Source: a virus
Virus record (IMG/VR): IMGVR_UViG_3300025030_000023
Location: 1-53,596 of that record
DNA: 53,596 bases
Strand: one strand, 5' to 3'
Each line of letters opens with the position of its first letter. Position 1 is the first letter of the stretch. Made by a program: the position numbers and the translations under genes. The notes under the pieces are model-generated. The model did no database searches. It was given only the letters and a program-made list of their open reading frames with translations, and was not told the origin of the DNA. Below are positions 13,560 through 21,449 of the stretch, one piece after another.

Positions 13560-14945
13560 ATGGAGTACAACGAGTTTCTGCAAACAAAACTCATAACATC
13601 AGCACCATCTGGATTTGACATTGATCGGGGCAGTTTACCGGCTCAGTTGTATGAATACCAGAAAGATTTGGTGCAGTGGTCGTGCAAGAGAGGTAAAGCC
13701 GCACTGTTTACCATGACTGGCACCGGCAAAACTGCCATGCAGGTGTCATGGGCTGATGAGGTGGTCAAGCACACTGGCGGCAAGGTTCTGGTGCTGGCAC
13801 CTTTAGCCGTATCGAAGCAGACCGTCAACGAGTCGCTGAAATTCGGCGTAAATGTTCAGATATGCCGGTTTTCGGATGATCTGACTGACGGCAACAACAT
13901 ATCCAACTACGAGAAACTGCACCATTTCGACCCTGCCGATTTTGTCGGCATTGTGCTTGATGAGAGCTCCATCATCAAAGCCCAAGACGGCAAAACCCGG
14001 CAAGCTATCATCGAGTTCGCACAGCGGATACCCTACCGGCTTGCTTGCACCGCTACCCCCTCGCCCAACGATTACATGGAGCTTGGCAACCATGCCGAGT
14101 TCTTGGGGATTATGAGCTACACCGAAATGCTCGCCACGTACTTTGTGCATGACGGCGGAGAAACTGCCAAGTGGCGGCTTAAAGGCCACGCAGAAGAGAG
14201 ATTTTGGGAATGGCTCGCGTCGTGGGGTGTGTTCCTTACCAAGCCGTCCGACCTTGGATACTCGGATGAAGGATTTGACCTCCCACCGCTTTGCACCCAT
14301 CAACACGTGGTGGCGTCGGCTCCCACGGAAGGAAGCCTTTTTGTGGTGGAAGCATCCAGTCTCACCGAACGGCGCGCAGCAAGGAAGGAGTCGCTTGAAC
14401 GGAGGGTGGCAAAATGCGCCGAGATTGTCGCGCAAAGCCGCAAGCCTTTTCTGGTATGGTGTGGGCTTAATGCGGAGTCGGAAATGCTTAAGGCCGCTAT
14501 TCCCGGCGCGGTAGAAGTGACCGGCAGCGACAGCGACGAACACAAAGAGAAGTCCATGCTTGATTTTGCCGCTGGCAATATTGACGTGATGATTTCGAAG
14601 TCTTCGATCTGTGGTTTCGGCATGAACTGGCAGGTTTGCGCAGATACCGCGTTCGTCGGCATGTCGGACTCTTTCGAGGCTCTGTTCCAGTCTACCAAGC
14701 GTTTTCACCGTCACGGCCAGACCCGCGAAGTCAACCGGCATCTGATAATCAGCGAAGCCGAAGGATCGGTGTTAAACAACGTCAAGCGCAAGGAAAAAGA
14801 GTTTGAAACCATGATTGCTCACATGGTTGAACATACCAAGAAAATGAGCATTGCCAACATTCGCAGTCTTACCAATCAGAAGGATTCTTACAGAGCAGAG
14901 GATGATATTATCATCCCGGCATGGCTCAAAGAGGGAGGGTATTAA
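13560..14945 (+). CDS. SNF2-like superfamily 2 helicase/ATPase
   Basis: This 461-residue protein has Walker A (MTGTGKTAM, near residue 52), a DESS Walker B (near residue 133), motif III (ACTATPSPND) and a SNF2-type motif VI (QSTKRFHRHGQTREV). It hydrolyses ATP to move along duplex DNA. Such helicases are often found beside the type of methyltransferase encoded at 15782, as here. I chose ATG 13560 because GGAGGGG is directly upstream. Its transcription must pass the terminator at 13506-13549. Confidence 0.85.
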   Translation: MEYNEFLQTKLITSAPSGFDIDRGSLPAQLYEYQKDLVQWSCKRGKAALFTMTGTGKTAMQVSWADEVVKHTGGKVLVLAPLAVSKQTVNESLKFGVNVQICRFSDDLTDGNNISNYEKLHHFDPADFVGIVLDESSIIKAQDGKTRQAIIEFAQRIPYRLACTATPSPNDYMELGNHAEFLGIMSYTEMLATYFVHDGGETAKWRLKGHAEERFWEWLASWGVFLTKPSDLGYSDEGFDLPPLCTHQHVVASAPTEGSLFVVEASSLTERRAARKESLERRVAKCAEIVAQSRKPFLVWCGLNAESEMLKAAIPGAVEVTGSDSDEHKEKSMLDFAAGNIDVMISKSSICGFGMNWQVCADTAFVGMSDSFEALFQSTKRFHRHGQTREVNRHLIISEAEGSVLNNVKRKEKEFETMIAHMVEHTKKMSIANIRSLTNQKDSYRAEDDIIIPAWLKEGGY

Positions 14946-14946
14946 C

Positions 14947-15186
14947 GTGGAAATCAAGATTCCCGGGTGGGTCGGCAATGGCAAATCCAATACTCCGGTG
15001 CCAGTCAAAGAACAGCCGAAGAAAAAGGATCGCGTCCCGCACCGCATCACATTGCAAAGGGTTAAGTTGGAGTGGGAGGCTTGCACTATCATAGATGCTT
15101 TTGACCCCGATATGGTTGACTGGCTCATATCCAGAGTCGAAACACTTGAGCGGAGACTCGCAAAACACAGGGGTCAAGAATCATAG
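14947..15186 (+). CDS. hypothetical small protein
   Basis: This 79-residue protein starts at GTG 14947 with GAGGGAGG 8 nt upstream. It has a Lys/Pro-rich N-terminus (PVKEQPKKKDRVPH) and a helical C-terminus (MVDWLISRVETLERRLAKH). It sits between helicase and methyltransferase and may assist one of them. No family is recognised. Confidence 0.55.
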   Translation: MEIKIPGWVGNGKSNTPVPVKEQPKKKDRVPHRITLQRVKLEWEACTIIDAFDPDMVDWLISRVETLERRLAKHRGQES

Positions 15187-15193
15187 ATTTGCC

Positions 15194-15222
15194 TTGCTCT
15201 ATTCGGGTTCGTATAGTATATT
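15194..15222 (+). promoter_or_regulatory. weak promoter of the HNH gene, with a start-site hairpin downstream
   Basis: TTGCTC (15194-15199) and TATATT (15217-15222) are 17 bp apart. Downstream, CATGG (15223-15227) can pair with CCATG (15242-15246), enclosing the ribosome site GGAGGG and the start codon. Transcripts starting at this promoter would begin near 15229 and lack the 5' arm. Confidence 0.45.
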
Positions 15223-15243
15223 CATGGCAAGGAGGGTTTACCC

Positions 15244-15798
15244 ATGGTTATAAAATACGAGTTCGATTGCAAGGTTTGCGGCAAGCACGTAGTGAAGTCG
15301 AGGGCAGAATGGCAGACACCTCCGACATTTTGCAGCAATGAGTGCAAGTTCAAGGGGCAAGTTGGGAAAGAGCGCAAGAAAATTATCAACACTGATTTTG
15401 CATGTCTTTATTGCGGCAAGCACGTCATTGGATACCGTGGGCCTCAATACCTAGCCAAGTACGGCCAACCACAATTTTGCAGCGCTCAATGCTTGGGTGC
15501 TTCACGCCGTGGGGCAAATAACCCAAACTACAAAGAAGGTGTCCGCAAGATGAAGGGAGGATATATCGGCATACATGTGCCCGATCATCCGGCAGCAATC
15601 GCAGACGGTACGGTGCCAGAACATAGGCTAGTCATGGAAAAGCACCTTGGCCGGTATCTCGCGGATGAAGAGATAGTACATCACGATGACGAAAATAGGT
15701 CTAATAACAAAATAGAGAACTTGGTTCTTTGCGCGAATCAATCTGAGCATTCCAAATTACATCGTCACGGGGGGCGGCATTATGAAAAAAAACACTAG
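15244..15798 (+). CDS. HNH endonuclease (homing type)
   Basis: This 184-residue protein has N-terminal zinc-ribbon-like pairs (CKVCGKHV, CSNEC, CLYCGKHV) and a C-terminal HNH_3-type nuclease: EHRLVMEKHLGRYL, then IVHHDDENRSNNKIENLVL and SEHSKLHRHG. The catalytic HH and N residues are present. The gene is more AT-rich than its neighbours, has its own weak promoter and overlaps the methyltransferase gene, as expected for a free-standing homing endonuclease. Confidence 0.8.
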   Translation: MVIKYEFDCKVCGKHVVKSRAEWQTPPTFCSNECKFKGQVGKERKKIINTDFACLYCGKHVIGYRGPQYLAKYGQPQFCSAQCLGASRRGANNPNYKEGVRKMKGGYIGIHVPDHPAAIADGTVPEHRLVMEKHLGRYLADEEIVHHDDENRSNNKIENLVLCANQSEHSKLHRHGGRHYEKKH

Positions 15799-16714
15799 CA
15801 TTATGGATCAAGAGGTTAACGATAAGTTCGCAGTGTATCATGCCGACTGTGTGGAGGTGGCAAAATCAATTCCTACAAATTCCATTCACTATTCCATATC
15901 ATCAATTCCATTCGCATCGTTGTACACATACAGTAACAGTTGCCGCGATTTAGGAAATTGCCGCACCTACTCCGAGTTCGGCGACCACTTCGCGTTCATG
16001 GTGAAGGAGTGGCACCGCGTCATGATGCCGGGGCGTCTGGTGTCGATCCACTGCATGAACCTGCCAACTAGCAAGCAGCATCACGGCTATATCGGGCTGC
16101 AAGACTTTCGTGGAGATATCATCCGGTGGTTTCAGTCCGAAGGGTTTATCTATCACTCGGAGGTCTGCATCTGGAAAGATCCTGTAGTCGCCATGCAGCG
16201 AACCAAGGCACTCGGTCTGCTGCACAAGCAGATCAAGAAGAACAGCGCCATGAGCCGCCAGGGAATACCCGACTACCTTATCACGTTCCGCAAGCCCGGC
16301 GACAACCCCGAGCCTGTTACCCATACCAATGAGTCATTCCCTGTCCAGATGTGGCAGAGGTACGCCGATCCGGTATGGGTAACAACCAACCAGATAGAAG
16401 AAGATGGTTTCTTCAAGCTTACCCAAGACATCAACCCAAGCGACACTTTGCAGAAACAATCGGCCCGTGACCATAAAGACGAGCGCCACATTTGCCCTTT
16501 GCAGCTCAAAGTCATTGAAAGGGGTATCAAACTATGGAGCAACCCCGGCGACGTGGTGTATGATCCATTTGGGGGCATCGGCAGCACTGGCTATGTGGCA
16601 CTCAAGAACCAACGGCGAGCAGTTATGTCGGAGCTGAAAGAAAGCTACTTCAAGCAGCTCGCTCTTAATTGCCAGTCAGCGGTTGACCACAGAGACAGTA
16701 TGCTGCTTTTCTAG
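15782..16714 (+). CDS. amino-group DNA methyltransferase (N4/N6 type) with altered motif IV
   Basis: This 310-residue protein resembles the phage methyltransferases that sit next to SNF2 helicases. Motif I is near the C-terminus (DVVYDPFGGIGSTGYVAL), and HCMNLPTSKQ and RQGIPDYLITFRKPGDNPE are typical of the group. It uses S-adenosylmethionine to methylate adenine N6 or cytosine N4. The catalytic motif that I expect as SPPF reads SIPF here (ISSIPFASLY), a Pro-to-Ile change that could weaken catalysis. It overlaps the HNH gene by 17 nt. Confidence 0.8.
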   Translation: MKKNTSIMDQEVNDKFAVYHADCVEVAKSIPTNSIHYSISSIPFASLYTYSNSCRDLGNCRTYSEFGDHFAFMVKEWHRVMMPGRLVSIHCMNLPTSKQHHGYIGLQDFRGDIIRWFQSEGFIYHSEVCIWKDPVVAMQRTKALGLLHKQIKKNSAMSRQGIPDYLITFRKPGDNPEPVTHTNESFPVQMWQRYADPVWVTTNQIEEDGFFKLTQDINPSDTLQKQSARDHKDERHICPLQLKVIERGIKLWSNPGDVVYDPFGGIGSTGYVALKNQRRAVMSELKESYFKQLALNCQSAVDHRDSMLLF

Positions 16715-16727
16715 CCCCACTTCCCCC

Positions 16728-16756
16728 TTGACACTCATTAGCAAAACTGCTAGGGT
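16728..16756 (+). promoter_or_regulatory. promoter upstream of the DUF1376 gene
   Basis: TTGACA (16728-16733) and TAGGGT (16751-16756) have a 17-bp spacer. The preceding CACTTCCCCCTTG is nearly repeated at the promoter of the second Rha gene (28659-28669). Confidence 0.65.
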
Positions 16757-16846
16757 GGGGGTACAACTGAATACCAGATACACATCGTGCGAGGATGTGT
16801 TATCATAGAAATTCGTAGGCTCTCCCCCTTACCAAATGAGGGGTGC

Positions 16847-16913
16847 GGGTCTGCGAGACACTAGACCCCCCGTTCGACAGCTCGCACCTGTCGGCGGGGG
16901 TCTTTTTATTTTG
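16847..16913 (+). terminator. attenuator-like pair: antiterminator stem and intrinsic terminator
   Basis: The terminator stem is GACCCCC (16864-16870) with GGGGGTC (16896-16902), extended by CGACAG/CTGTCG inside, and followed by TTTTTATTTT. An upstream GGGTCT (16847-16852) can instead pair with AGACCC (16863-16868), the same bases used by the terminator's 5' arm. The two structures exclude each other. It lies between the promoter at 16728 and the gene at 16941. Confidence 0.7.
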
Positions 16914-16940
16914 TGCTATGTAGTTGCAAAGGAGCGGCAA

Positions 16941-17291
16941 ATGGGACTACCTTGGTATGCTTTTTACCCTGGCGATTATGCAAGGGATACGGCAGACCTT
17001 TCACTTCTTGAGCATGGTGCTTACCGTTTACTCCTCGATTTCTACTATTCCACGTGCAGTTTTTTACCCGATACCTACGAACCTAACTACCGGATATGCA
17101 AGGCATATACGTCGGAAGAAAAGAAAGCAGTCAAGAAAATACTCCAAAAATATTTCGTGAAAGGTGGCGGCAACTTTAGACATTTACGCGCCGACATTGA
17201 GATAAACAAGCAGATGGAGAAAAGTGCTAGAGCCGCACAGAAAGCCACTGAAGCTGCTAAAAAGCGGTGGGAAAATGAAAGAAGCAAGTGA
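16941..17291 (+). CDS. DUF1376/YdaU-like replication protein
   Basis: This 116-residue protein starts MGLPWYAFYPGDYARDTADL and contains LEHGAYRLLLDFYYS, the DUF1376 signature. Such proteins are linked to phage DNA replication initiation and often carry variable tails. The frame ends KRWENERSK at TGA 17289. In the +1 frame the sequence continues (KEASDAWSNACGMLGAMLEQ) to TAA 17362, a low-complexity tail like those of relatives, so a frameshift near the GGGAAAA run is possible. Confidence 0.75.
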   Translation: MGLPWYAFYPGDYARDTADLSLLEHGAYRLLLDFYYSTCSFLPDTYEPNYRICKAYTSEEKKAVKKILQKYFVKGGGNFRHLRADIEINKQMEKSARAAQKATEAAKKRWENERSK

Positions 17292-17332
17292 TGCTTGGAG
17301 CAATGCTTGTGGCATGCTTGGAGCAATGCTTG
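17291..17332 (+). repeat. two 19-bp direct repeats (iteron-like)
   Basis: ATGCTTGGAGCAATGCTTG occurs at 17291-17309 and 17314-17332, a 23-bp period, followed by a partial GAGCAATGC. Tandem repeats about two helical turns apart, directly after a replication-initiation-type gene and before a helicase gene, are a candidate replication origin. They may alternatively be the coding repeat of a frameshifted protein tail. Confidence 0.6.
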
Positions 17333-17429
17333 AGCAATGCCATCCACAGCCACATAACTTCTAAAGGCTTCCTTGATAATACCAATGATACAGGGCGACT
17401 ATATTATGATGATAGTAAGGGGGATAGCA

Positions 17430-18983
17430 ATGCAGCTTAGACCGTACCAACAGAACGCGCTCGACCGAATCCGTGGAGCTTTTGTAAAGCACAAAGCCAA
17501 CAAGACGACTCCGAAGGTTTTGGTCTGTTCCCCTACCGGTTCCGGCAAGGGTGTGATGTTGTCCAGCGTAATCAACAGCGCAGCGTCCAAGGGTACTAAG
17601 GTTTTGTTTCTTGTCCACCGGACCGAGATACTTTTCCAAGTGTCGGACTACATGGACCACTATGACATTCGCCACGGAATCATCAAGGCGGGGGAAGAGT
17701 ATGACCCTAGGCACAATGTTGACCTTGCCAGTGTCCAGACCATGATTCGGCGCATCAAGCACAAAGACTTTGGCACATACGACATGATAGTAGTAGACGA
17801 GGCGCATCACAGCACGGCAGACACCTACGTTGAAATCATCGAGAAGTACGCCCCAAAGTTGCTCTTGGGGTTTACAGCTACCCCTTGCCGCAGTACAGGT
17901 CTAGGGCTTGGTACGCTTTACAACGAACTTATAGTAGTGGCAACCATGCAGGATTTAGTTGACCAGGGCTTTCTTGTTCCAGTCAGATATTTCGCCCCGT
18001 TTGAGCCTGATCTGAAAGGCGTCAAAATCACGGCAGGGGATTACAACCTAAAGCAGCTCAACATGACCATGATGCAAGGAGCAATAACAGCTAACATAGT
18101 GGAGAAGTGGAAGCAGTTAGGAGAAGACCGGCAGACGGTGTGTTTTACTACCACAGTTGCTCATTCGGTGGCAGTATGCGAAAAGTTTCGCGCCGAAGGT
18201 ATCAGCGCCGAGCATGTTGACGGTGCCACTGATCCCGATGAACGGAAGGAAATTCTCAGGCGGTACGCCAAAGGGGAGTTCAAAATACTTTGCAACTGCG
18301 CCGTGTTTACAGAGGGCGTAGATATTCCCTCAATTTCATGTGTCATAATGGCGCGGCCTACCAAGTCAATTGTCATGTACCTGCAATGTGTCGGCAGGGG
18401 TATGAGGCTTGCCGATGGTAAGAAGGACATGGTTTTGCTGGATATGGCCGGTGTCTATTGGGAACACGGTCCGATTACCGAAATCACCAACTGGACCCTT
18501 TCGGAAAAGACCAAAGCGGCCAGCGCGAAGAATGAAGAGCGCAAAGAGCGCAACTCCCGCCCAATCACTTGTCTCTCATGCCAACACGTGTACACAGGGC
18601 AGCTAAAATGCCCCCATTGCGGCACGATCCCCGTAAAGGAAAGGTACGGGCAGGACGTGGAAGAGATAGACGCCATATTGGGCGAAATCGTCTACAAGGG
18701 GAACACCGGCAAAGACAAGGGGAAGAAAGAGCGCCCTGCGACAATGGAAGAGAAACAGTCTTGGTACAGCCAGCTTATCCAGCATGGGAAAAATAAGGGA
18801 TACAAGGAAGGTTGGGCGGCAAATCAATATAGGGCCAAATATACAACGTGGCCGAATAAACTTGAAAAGGTTCCAAAGCCAATAACGATAAATGTTGCCA
18901 ACTGGATCAAGTCGCAAAATATCCGAAAAGCTCATAGCCCGAATAAGGTTGACAGCCATACCCAGAATATGTTACCGTCATAA
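17430..18983 (+). CDS. DEAH-box superfamily 2 helicase with C-terminal zinc finger
   Basis: This 517-residue protein has motif I (CSPTGSGKG, near residue 33), DEAH (VVDEAHHS, near 122), motif III (GFTATP) and motif VI (QCVGRGMRLADGK). A four-Cys zinc finger (CLSCQHVYTGQLKCPHCG) lies near residue 379, followed by a basic C-terminal region. It resembles phage helicases of the SSL2/RAD25 type that unwind DNA during replication. I chose ATG 17430 because AAGGGGG lies upstream. It is the first of the helicase-primase set. Confidence 0.85.
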   Translation: MQLRPYQQNALDRIRGAFVKHKANKTTPKVLVCSPTGSGKGVMLSSVINSAASKGTKVLFLVHRTEILFQVSDYMDHYDIRHGIIKAGEEYDPRHNVDLASVQTMIRRIKHKDFGTYDMIVVDEAHHSTADTYVEIIEKYAPKLLLGFTATPCRSTGLGLGTLYNELIVVATMQDLVDQGFLVPVRYFAPFEPDLKGVKITAGDYNLKQLNMTMMQGAITANIVEKWKQLGEDRQTVCFTTTVAHSVAVCEKFRAEGISAEHVDGATDPDERKEILRRYAKGEFKILCNCAVFTEGVDIPSISCVIMARPTKSIVMYLQCVGRGMRLADGKKDMVLLDMAGVYWEHGPITEITNWTLSEKTKAASAKNEERKERNSRPITCLSCQHVYTGQLKCPHCGTIPVKERYGQDVEEIDAILGEIVYKGNTGKDKGKKERPATMEEKQSWYSQLIQHGKNKGYKEGWAANQYRAKYTTWPNKLEKVPKPITINVANWIKSQNIRKAHSPNKVDSHTQNMLPS

Positions 18984-18987
18984 AAAA

Positions 18988-19009
18988 GCATACATGGGGG
19001 GCAATATGC
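18988..19009 (+). promoter_or_regulatory. hairpin over the start of the GIY-YIG gene
   Basis: GCATA (18988-18992) can pair with TATGC (19005-19009), which contains the ATG, enclosing the ribosome site GGGGGG. A TTGACA box is at 18949-18954 without a good -10. This resembles the arrangement at the two HNH genes but is weaker. Confidence 0.35.
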
Positions 19010-19884
19010 CAAGGAAAATAAACACATGCGGGATATACGCGATCAAAACCCCTGCGGGTTCTACTTATGTTGGAAGTTCCATCCACATCGAAAGACGTTT
19101 TTGTGAGCATAAGAGCATGTTAAGGCGAGGACAGCACCATAGTCATAGATTGCAAAAAGCGTATGAGAGACACGGTGACAAACTTGTATTTTCTATACTT
19201 TGTACGTGTGAAGAATGTGATCTAGTCAGTTTGGAACAGCAATATATCAACAGCCACAAAGCTAAACTTAATGTGGCTCAAGATGTAAACAATGTATGGA
19301 CTAACCCACAAGTTAGAGCCAAACTTGAAGCAACGTATTCTTCACCTGAATATCGCGAAAAGAGAAGCATTATTGCCAATAGACCCTCTAAAAGCTGGAA
19401 GAAGGTTGAATGTAGTGACGGTTCAATTTATAGAAATATGACAGAGGCTGGCCGAGCATACGGTATTAGTGCTTCCCATGTAAAAGAGATGATACGAACC
19501 GGATACCCTGGCAATAAGATAACGGTTAGGTTTAAATTGCTCGGACAAGATTGGATTCATAACTTTTCTCATGGAGAACGGTTGAGACAATCTAGGGTTA
19601 AAAATGGCAATGATAAAATGTCGGAAGATGCAAAACGTAAAATGCGTATTGCGGCTATAGGAAGAAAGCCATGTCAAAATGCAATCAATGCGTCCGTGAG
19701 AGTGTCATCAATCGCAGTCAAAGGTATTAATCTAAATACAGGCGAAGAGGTAATATACACGTCTTCTATGTCTGCTGCTCGCGCTCATGGCAATGAAAGG
19801 GTAAGGACTGCGGCCTCGCAAATCAACAAGTGTATCAAGGGAGTCAAAAAAACGGCATACGGTCACACTTGGAGCTATGCATGA
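19006..19884 (+). CDS. GIY-YIG homing endonuclease-like protein
   Basis: This 292-residue protein has the GIY (CGIYAIKTP) and YVG (TYVGSS) halves of the GIY-YIG motif at its start, then IHIERRFCEHKSMLRRG with the conserved Arg. The acidic residue expected later is in LEQQYINSHKA. The C-terminal half has repeated NUMOD-like DNA-binding segments (EAGRAYGISASHVKEMI and a similar MSAARAHGNE). It is AT-rich, sits between helicase and primase and overlaps the primase start by ATGA, typical of an invasive homing gene. Confidence 0.8.
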   Translation: MPRKINTCGIYAIKTPAGSTYVGSSIHIERRFCEHKSMLRRGQHHSHRLQKAYERHGDKLVFSILCTCEECDLVSLEQQYINSHKAKLNVAQDVNNVWTNPQVRAKLEATYSSPEYREKRSIIANRPSKSWKKVECSDGSIYRNMTEAGRAYGISASHVKEMIRTGYPGNKITVRFKLLGQDWIHNFSHGERLRQSRVKNGNDKMSEDAKRKMRIAAIGRKPCQNAINASVRVSSIAVKGINLNTGEEVIYTSSMSAARAHGNERVRTAASQINKCIKGVKKTAYGHTWSYA

Positions 19885-20705
19885 AACAGCGCGTAACCGG
19901 CAAATACCTGTACCATGCCGCAGATGGCACATTGGTCTATTACAAAGAGCGTATTGAGCCAGGGCGCAAGACTGCCAAAGAGTTCCGGTTCTACCACGGG
20001 AGAAAAGAACTAGGGCGCGGTAGTGATCCGATACTTTACAACCTTCCCAACGTGATAAGGTCCAAGGCGGTTATCTTCACCGAAGGGGAGAAGCAAGCCG
20101 ACATAATCAACAAGTGGGGGCTTTGCGGCACTACTTTTGACAGCGGAAGCAACAGCAAATTTCCATCGGAGATGGTGCCGCACCTGAAAGGCAAAAGAGT
20201 TGCCGTGCTGAGGGACAATGACTCAGCCGGTTTAGTTTATGCCGAAATGATAGCCAACACTTTGCACAACATATGCGAGGTTTCGCGCATTGTGCTTTTG
20301 CCAGGACTACCGCCAAAGGGTGACGTTTGCGATTGGGTGGAGTCAGTCGGGAATGATAAAGCCGCCATGCTTGAGATTATCAAGGATACGCCACTATTCC
20401 AATATGTGCCACCACCCCCTAAAGCCGAACTGTTCAAAAAAGGGGCAGTCAAGAAGGGTGATATTGACGGGGATATGGTTGCAATAGCCAAGGCGTTTCC
20501 GGTAGAAAGGTTGATCGAGTTTCACCAAGGGTATGCGCTGTGCCTGTGGCACAAAGAAGAAAAACCGAGCCTTCACCACCATGCGGCGAGCAACCGCGTC
20601 AAATGCTTTTCCTGCGGTAAAGGTGCAGATTCGGTCGAAATCATTATGAAGCGTGACGGTCTAAGTTTCCCCGAAAGTGTGAGGGCTTTATGCGGTTCTC
20701 TGTGA
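19881..20705 (+). CDS. primase with TOPRIM first and CHC2-type zinc ribbon last
   Basis: This 274-residue protein has a TOPRIM core (VIFTEGEKQAD near residue 64, LRDNDSAG near 110) that binds Mg2+ for primer synthesis. Near residue 220 it has a zinc ribbon like that of DnaG: CLWHKEEKPS, then VKCFSCGKGADSVEIIMKRD and GLSFPESVRAL. In DnaG the zinc ribbon precedes TOPRIM, so the order here is reversed, and no separate polymerase domain is evident. It follows the DEAH helicase gene and a homing gene. Confidence 0.75.
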   Translation: MKQRVTGKYLYHAADGTLVYYKERIEPGRKTAKEFRFYHGRKELGRGSDPILYNLPNVIRSKAVIFTEGEKQADIINKWGLCGTTFDSGSNSKFPSEMVPHLKGKRVAVLRDNDSAGLVYAEMIANTLHNICEVSRIVLLPGLPPKGDVCDWVESVGNDKAAMLEIIKDTPLFQYVPPPPKAELFKKGAVKKGDIDGDMVAIAKAFPVERLIEFHQGYALCLWHKEEKPSLHHHAASNRVKCFSCGKGADSVEIIMKRDGLSFPESVRALCGSL

Positions 20706-21028
20706 ATGTCGGCGGGAAGTGGAAAAAGGAAGTACCATGCCATGTTTTCAAGTGGCTGTGGCGTAATGACGGCGTGACTTCTGTGGTGATAGATGATGAT
20801 GCCAATACCTACTATTGCGGGACCATCGCGCTTATGGAGACATATCAGAGTAAGTGGGCCGCAGAGGGGAAGAAGGAAGACCCCCGCCGCGCATCCACCT
20901 TTGCCGCGCTCGGCCAGGTCCTCTACGCGCAACAGCCGATGCCGGATCATACGCAAAGTGCTGCATGGTGCAAAAGGATGCAAGTGCTGTGCAGCGAGAA
21001 GGTGGGGTGTGGCAAAGAATGTTGCTAA
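20690..21028 (+). CDS. hypothetical protein beside the primase
   Basis: This 112-residue protein starts inside the last codons of the primase (16-nt overlap). It begins MRFSVNVGGKWKKEVPCHVF and ends with a Cys cluster (CSEKVGCGKECC). A metal site is possible. Tight overlap suggests a role with the primase. No family is recognised. Confidence 0.55.
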   Translation: MRFSVNVGGKWKKEVPCHVFKWLWRNDGVTSVVIDDDANTYYCGTIALMETYQSKWAAEGKKEDPRRASTFAALGQVLYAQQPMPDHTQSAAWCKRMQVLCSEKVGCGKECC

Positions 21029-21108
21029 CCGCCCACCTTCTTGACACACCGGAGCAGTTGAGGGAGTGTATGGACATCAAACGAAGTACGCCGGGGAGGT
21101 TGAAATGA
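21019..21108 (+). CDS. small ORF (29 aa)
   Basis: The peptide starts MLLTAHLLDTPEQLRECMD. It overlaps both neighbours, and its TGA overlaps the tandem ATGs of the next gene. It may be a coupling peptide. Confidence 0.35.
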   Translation: MLLTAHLLDTPEQLRECMDIKRSTPGRLK

Positions 21109-21416
21109 TGCAGAGAATCAAACGTATATGGTGCGATATGTGGGGATGCCGCGATGATGAGGATTTCACCGGATGCACCCGTTGCGGATCGCATTACTAC
21201 GGCGGTCATGACGGCGGCAACCCTTTCTACACTGAGGGCCGGTTATTCTGGCTGCAATGCAGGGTGTGGAGGGTTAAGTGGTGGCTTAGGGATACATGGC
21301 AGTACGTCAGCCGTGCTCATATCTGCGCGGAATGCGGCGAAAGGATGGAGAGATGGAACCAGCGGAAAGATAGCTGTTGCTCGGAAGAGTGCTATCAGCA
21401 GCATGTGCCGTTCTGA
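21105..21416 (+). CDS. zinc-finger protein, last gene of the rightward early block
   Basis: This 103-residue protein has CTRCGSHYYGG, then ICAECGERMERWNQ and CCSEECYQQH, which can form one or two zinc sites, plus a Trp/Arg-rich helix. GGGGAGG precedes two tandem ATGs. The stop codon is immediately followed by a copy of the dispersed element. Confidence 0.6.
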   Translation: MMQRIKRIWCDMWGCRDDEDFTGCTRCGSHYYGGHDGGNPFYTEGRLFWLQCRVWRVKWWLRDTWQYVSRAHICAECGERMERWNQRKDSCCSEECYQQHVPF

Positions 21417-21449
21417 GTGTCTGTCAGCGACCGCAGCAGAGAGACGGTG
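21417..21449 (+). repeat. dispersed intergenic element, copy D
   Basis: It starts GTGTCTGTCAGCG directly after the TGA of the preceding gene and ends GAGAGACGGTG. Ten nt later AGCGCACCCCATCCGAG follows, identical to the tail of copy A, and a further AAGGTTTGGA is shared with copy A. Confidence 0.8.

Noticed and set aside
13803-14741. 312-codon minus-strand ORF inside the helicase gene
   Set aside because: It is antisense to a clear SF2 helicase with all motifs and has no family-like sequence.
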